Source: an uncultured Pseudomonas sp. (GTDB lineage Bacteria; Pseudomonadota; Gammaproteobacteria; Pseudomonadales; Pseudomonadaceae). From it: a stretch of DNA of 64,000 nucleotides. Below, in pieces: positions 62,476-64,000 of the stretch; the first letter of the stretch is position 1, and the number at the start of each line of letters is the position of its first letter. The notes beneath the pieces were generated by a model. That model did not search any database, was not told where the DNA came from, and worked only from the letters and a program-made list of their open reading frames with translations. The stretch lies in contig NZ_CAMPHI010000006.1 of the NCBI RefSeq assembly GCF_946885955.1, forward strand, positions 93,871-157,870, given 5' to 3'. The position numbers and the translations under genes were made by a program.

Positions 62476-62871
62476 TCAATCCGCAGGCTCTTCGTTGTCG
62501 TTCAGCTCATCCAGCACCGCCTGATGGCGGCTCGCCCACTCTTCCAGCGACATGCCGCTGCTTTTCAATAATTCCGGGTTGCATTTGACCAGGTACACCG
62601 CGGCCTTCTGTGCGGAATCGGCGACCTTGAACTCCAGCGCCTGCCGATCGACCGGCCCTTCATAGGTAATCCAGCGGCTGAACTCTTCGAACACACTGCA
62701 GACTTTCTCAAAGTCCTCGTCGTGCATTTTCTGCCAGCCGTTTTCGATGTTTTCCAACCGCTTGGGTTTTATCCCGACGATTTCCGAGAAAGCCGGCCGG
62801 CTCAAGCCCATCAGCTCGCGCAACCCTCGAAGTCGCTCGCCAGCAGTAAACAGAAAACGCTTTTTCGTCAT
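62476..62871 (-). CDS. XRE-type DNA-binding regulator (phage-type repressor)
   Basis: The 131-residue protein has an N-terminal HTH (about 8-55, GERLRGLRELMGLSRPAFSEIVGIKPKRLENIENGWQKM) and a helical C-terminal half. It resembles small repressors of filamentous or temperate prophages. The ATG at 62871 has weak ribosome-binding signals. It is divergent from the two phage-type genes at 63.0 kb, with an operator-like repeat between, the usual layout of a lysogeny switch. No capsid, replication or integrase genes are in the window. Confidence 0.85.
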   Translation of the reverse strand: MTKKRFLFTAGERLRGLRELMGLSRPAFSEIVGIKPKRLENIENGWQKMHDEDFEKVCSVFEEFSRWITYEGPVDRQALEFKVADSAQKAAVYLVKCNPELLKSSGMSLEEWASRHQAVLDELNDNEEPAD

Positions 62872-62912
62872 CGTTAATCCAGCCTTGACGGAAAACCAGC
62901 ACACCACTAACC

Positions 62913-62927
62913 TACTAACAGCTAGTA
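62913..62927. promoter_or_regulatory. Candidate operator between the XRE gene and the phage-type genes
   Basis: TACTA-ACAGC-TAGTA is an inverted repeat, with a further CTAAC half-like sequence just upstream. It lies 41 bases before the XRE start and 74 bases before the next rightward gene. Confidence 0.4.
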
Positions 62928-62984
62928 ATCCAAGCTAAGCCAATAAAGACTGCCCTCAGGATCAGGCTAGTCGAGGAGGTCGTA

Positions 62985-63005
62985 ATGGTGCAGGAAGCCG
63001 CATGA
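62985..63005 (+). CDS. Six-codon upstream ORF coupled to the next gene
   Basis: An ATG preceded by an excellent AGGAGG (ten bases from GG to ATG) opens a frame of six codons (M-V-Q-E-A-A). Its TGA overlaps the ATG at 63002 as ATGA. It may simply load ribosomes for the next gene. Whether the peptide has a role is unknown. Confidence 0.45.
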   Translation: MVQEAA

Positions 63006-63223
63006 AAGTGGAAGAACTGCCCCCCACACTATTCGTTGGCTGTCCGCGCTACCTCACCCAGGATCGATTCGCCGAATTGGCGGGACTGCAAACGCAGAAA
63101 GAACTCCTGGCGCGCTGGATCGATGAAGGGGCGCTACCCTCCCGCAACTTCGGCCGACATCGGCTGATCGACATGCAGGCGTTACTCCAGCACCTCCATC
63201 AAGCCCGAGGGAATCAAGGATGA
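63002..63223 (+). CDS. Phage-type helix-turn-helix (Cox/excisionase-like) protein
   Basis: The 73-residue protein has a MerR/excisionase-like HTH (YLTQDRFAELAGLQTQKELLARWIDEGALPSRNFGRHRLIDMQALL), as in phage Cox, excisionase or pyocin-activator type regulators. It overlaps the next gene (ATGA at 63220). Together with the divergent XRE gene it forms a phage-type control pair, but no other phage genes follow, so this looks like a remnant or the edge of a larger element. Confidence 0.85.
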   Translation: MKVEELPPTLFVGCPRYLTQDRFAELAGLQTQKELLARWIDEGALPSRNFGRHRLIDMQALLQHLHQARGNQG

Positions 63224-63495
63224 AACACGTCTGCCTTTCGCAAGTATGCCTGCATGCCGCCGACCTGGTGCGTGGCAAGATGATTCATCTGCGTGAGGAA
63301 GAACGCGCGGTATTCGAAGCCTTCTCCTCGATCGGCTACGTGCATTTCAAACCCAGCCGATACACCGCGTCGCTCACCCTGTGCACCTGCCGCCACCCCG
63401 CGCTTTTCGAGTTCTATTTTTACTACCGCTGGCTGCCGAGCAATCTGCACCTTTTCAGATTGCCGCCCGGTCTGCAGCAGCCTGAGCCTGTCTAA
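63220..63495 (+). CDS. Phage-associated hypothetical protein
   Basis: The 91-residue protein starts MKHVCLSQVCLHAADLVRG and is rich in aromatic and cysteine residues (SLTLCTCRHPALFEFYFYYRW). I know of no characterised family; similar small proteins sit beside such HTH genes in filamentous prophages of Pseudomonas. It overlaps the upstream gene by four bases. Confidence 0.7.
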   Translation: MKHVCLSQVCLHAADLVRGKMIHLREEERAVFEAFSSIGYVHFKPSRYTASLTLCTCRHPALFEFYFYYRWLPSNLHLFRLPPGLQQPEPV

Positions 63496-63530
63496 CAGCT
63501 ATTCCAGCTAACCGGGCAAAGGATAATTTC

Positions 63531-63690
63531 GTAGCCCGAATAAGCCTATGCCGCAATCCGGGAGCAGTGGTGCATGCATAGAGCTTTCCAGGGTTCATCC
63601 GGGCAGATGGTCATGGGGGTCAGGTTGATCCGGCGGAGTTGATTGCAGTGAGAGCGCACCCGGATTGCGCTGGCGCTTATACGGGCTACG
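63531..63690. repeat. GTAGCCCG/CGGGCTAC-bounded repeat element
   Basis: GTAGCCCGAATAAGCCTATG near 63531 faces CGCTTATACGGGCTACG at 63674-63690, about 160 bases overall, non-coding. Same family as 2874 and 14190. The remaining bases to the window end contain only further repeats. Confidence 0.65.
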
Positions 63691-63895
63691 AACCGCACTT
63701 TTACGGGGGGACTGGACATAGCGAAGCTTTGTTCACCACTGGCGGGTCAATGGCGGACAAGCCTTCGGCCTGCCCGCCCTAGCGCTATGCACTTTATGCA
63801 GAATCTACAAAATCGCGGCGTAGGTTGGCGCTGAGTCTGCGAAGCCCAACGCCTCCAGCAGTTACCCCATTCAGCGTGATTGCAGCTGCACCGAT

Positions 63896-63985
63896 ATAAA
63901 AAAGGCTATGTACCAGTTATGTCCCGAACAGCTATATGGCATGGCGCATGGAGCGCGGTAATACGTAGGGTGGGTTAGGCGCTAG
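63896..63985 (+). repeat. Dispersed repeat, copy B
   Basis: Inverted relative to copy A at 46011-46113, with the same order of shared words (CTATGTACCAGTTATGT, CCCGAACAG, GGTAATACG, AGGGTGGGTTA). Confidence 0.8.
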
Positions 63986-64000
63986 CCGGGATCAGGAAAG

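Overview
The window is about 64 kb of GC-rich DNA from a Pseudomonas-type gammaproteobacterium. Two things point there. The housekeeping genes run in the order I recall from Pseudomonas chromosomes: rluB-scpB-scpA-trpS; a Cpx two-component system with a Spy-like gene; trkH; moeA-moaB-mobA with tRNA-Pro(CGG); and dgt, yggL, dacB, rlmKL, rmf, pyrD. The lineage marks are an OprD-type porin and Pseudomonas-style REP elements. No rRNA, CRISPR array or intact insertion sequence is visible.

Layout. 0-7.5 kb: a diguanylate cyclase, then a leftward block rluB, scpB, scpA, trpS, a YciO/Sua5 protein and the PHP-domain RNase AM. 7.7-11.1 kb: YciI-like protein, a small membrane protein, cpxR, a Spy/CpxP-like gene with a CpxR-box-like repeat, and cpxA. 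11.2-25.4 kb: nitroreductase, YkgJ-like protein, trkH, a ComEA-like protein, ABC exporter, DsbA-like protein, trhO, bolA, DUF2059, DUF2804, fumC, a flavodoxin-fold quinone reductase, molybdenum cofactor genes and a small lipoprotein. 25.6 kb: tRNA-Pro. 26.6-34.6 kb: an accessory island of visibly lower GC in places, divided by inverted-repeat elements. 34.6-40.1 kb: a second accessory-looking block (GNAT, LysR, beta-propeller, HTH protein, desaturase, GNAT). 40-62.5 kb: core genes again (cheV, DUF5610, TetR/MBL, porin, amtB, ElaB/YqjE-type stress operon, dgt, FUSC, HD-GYP, yggL, dacB, rlmKL, rmf, pyrD and others). 62.5-64 kb: a phage-type control module followed by repeats.

The most interesting part is the leftward operon at 31.8-34.4 kb. 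It encodes, in order, a DUF6338 membrane protein, four tandem very small proteins (46, 42, 40 and 38 residues), a ThsB-like TIR protein and a caspase-like protease. The TIR-caspase pair matches the published type IV Thoeris anti-phage system, in which a TIR-made cyclic nucleotide activates a caspase-like protease. The four small genes each have a good ribosome binding site, lie 6-11 bases apart, and end in a shared proline-rich tail (PP[KS]AP followed by PxxPx[KR]). They are too short for ordinary gene calling, and I do not know of any description of them as part of such a system. Next to this operon lies a trio of repeat-protein genes (HEAT-like, ankyrin, beta-propeller) of unknown function.

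Other observations worth checking are a [4Fe-4S]-type cysteine motif in TrpS, sigma-54-like promoters ahead of the diguanylate cyclase and amtB, a TetR-type operator inside the promoter of a metallo-hydrolase gene, and a six-codon upstream ORF coupled to the phage-type gene at 63.0 kb.
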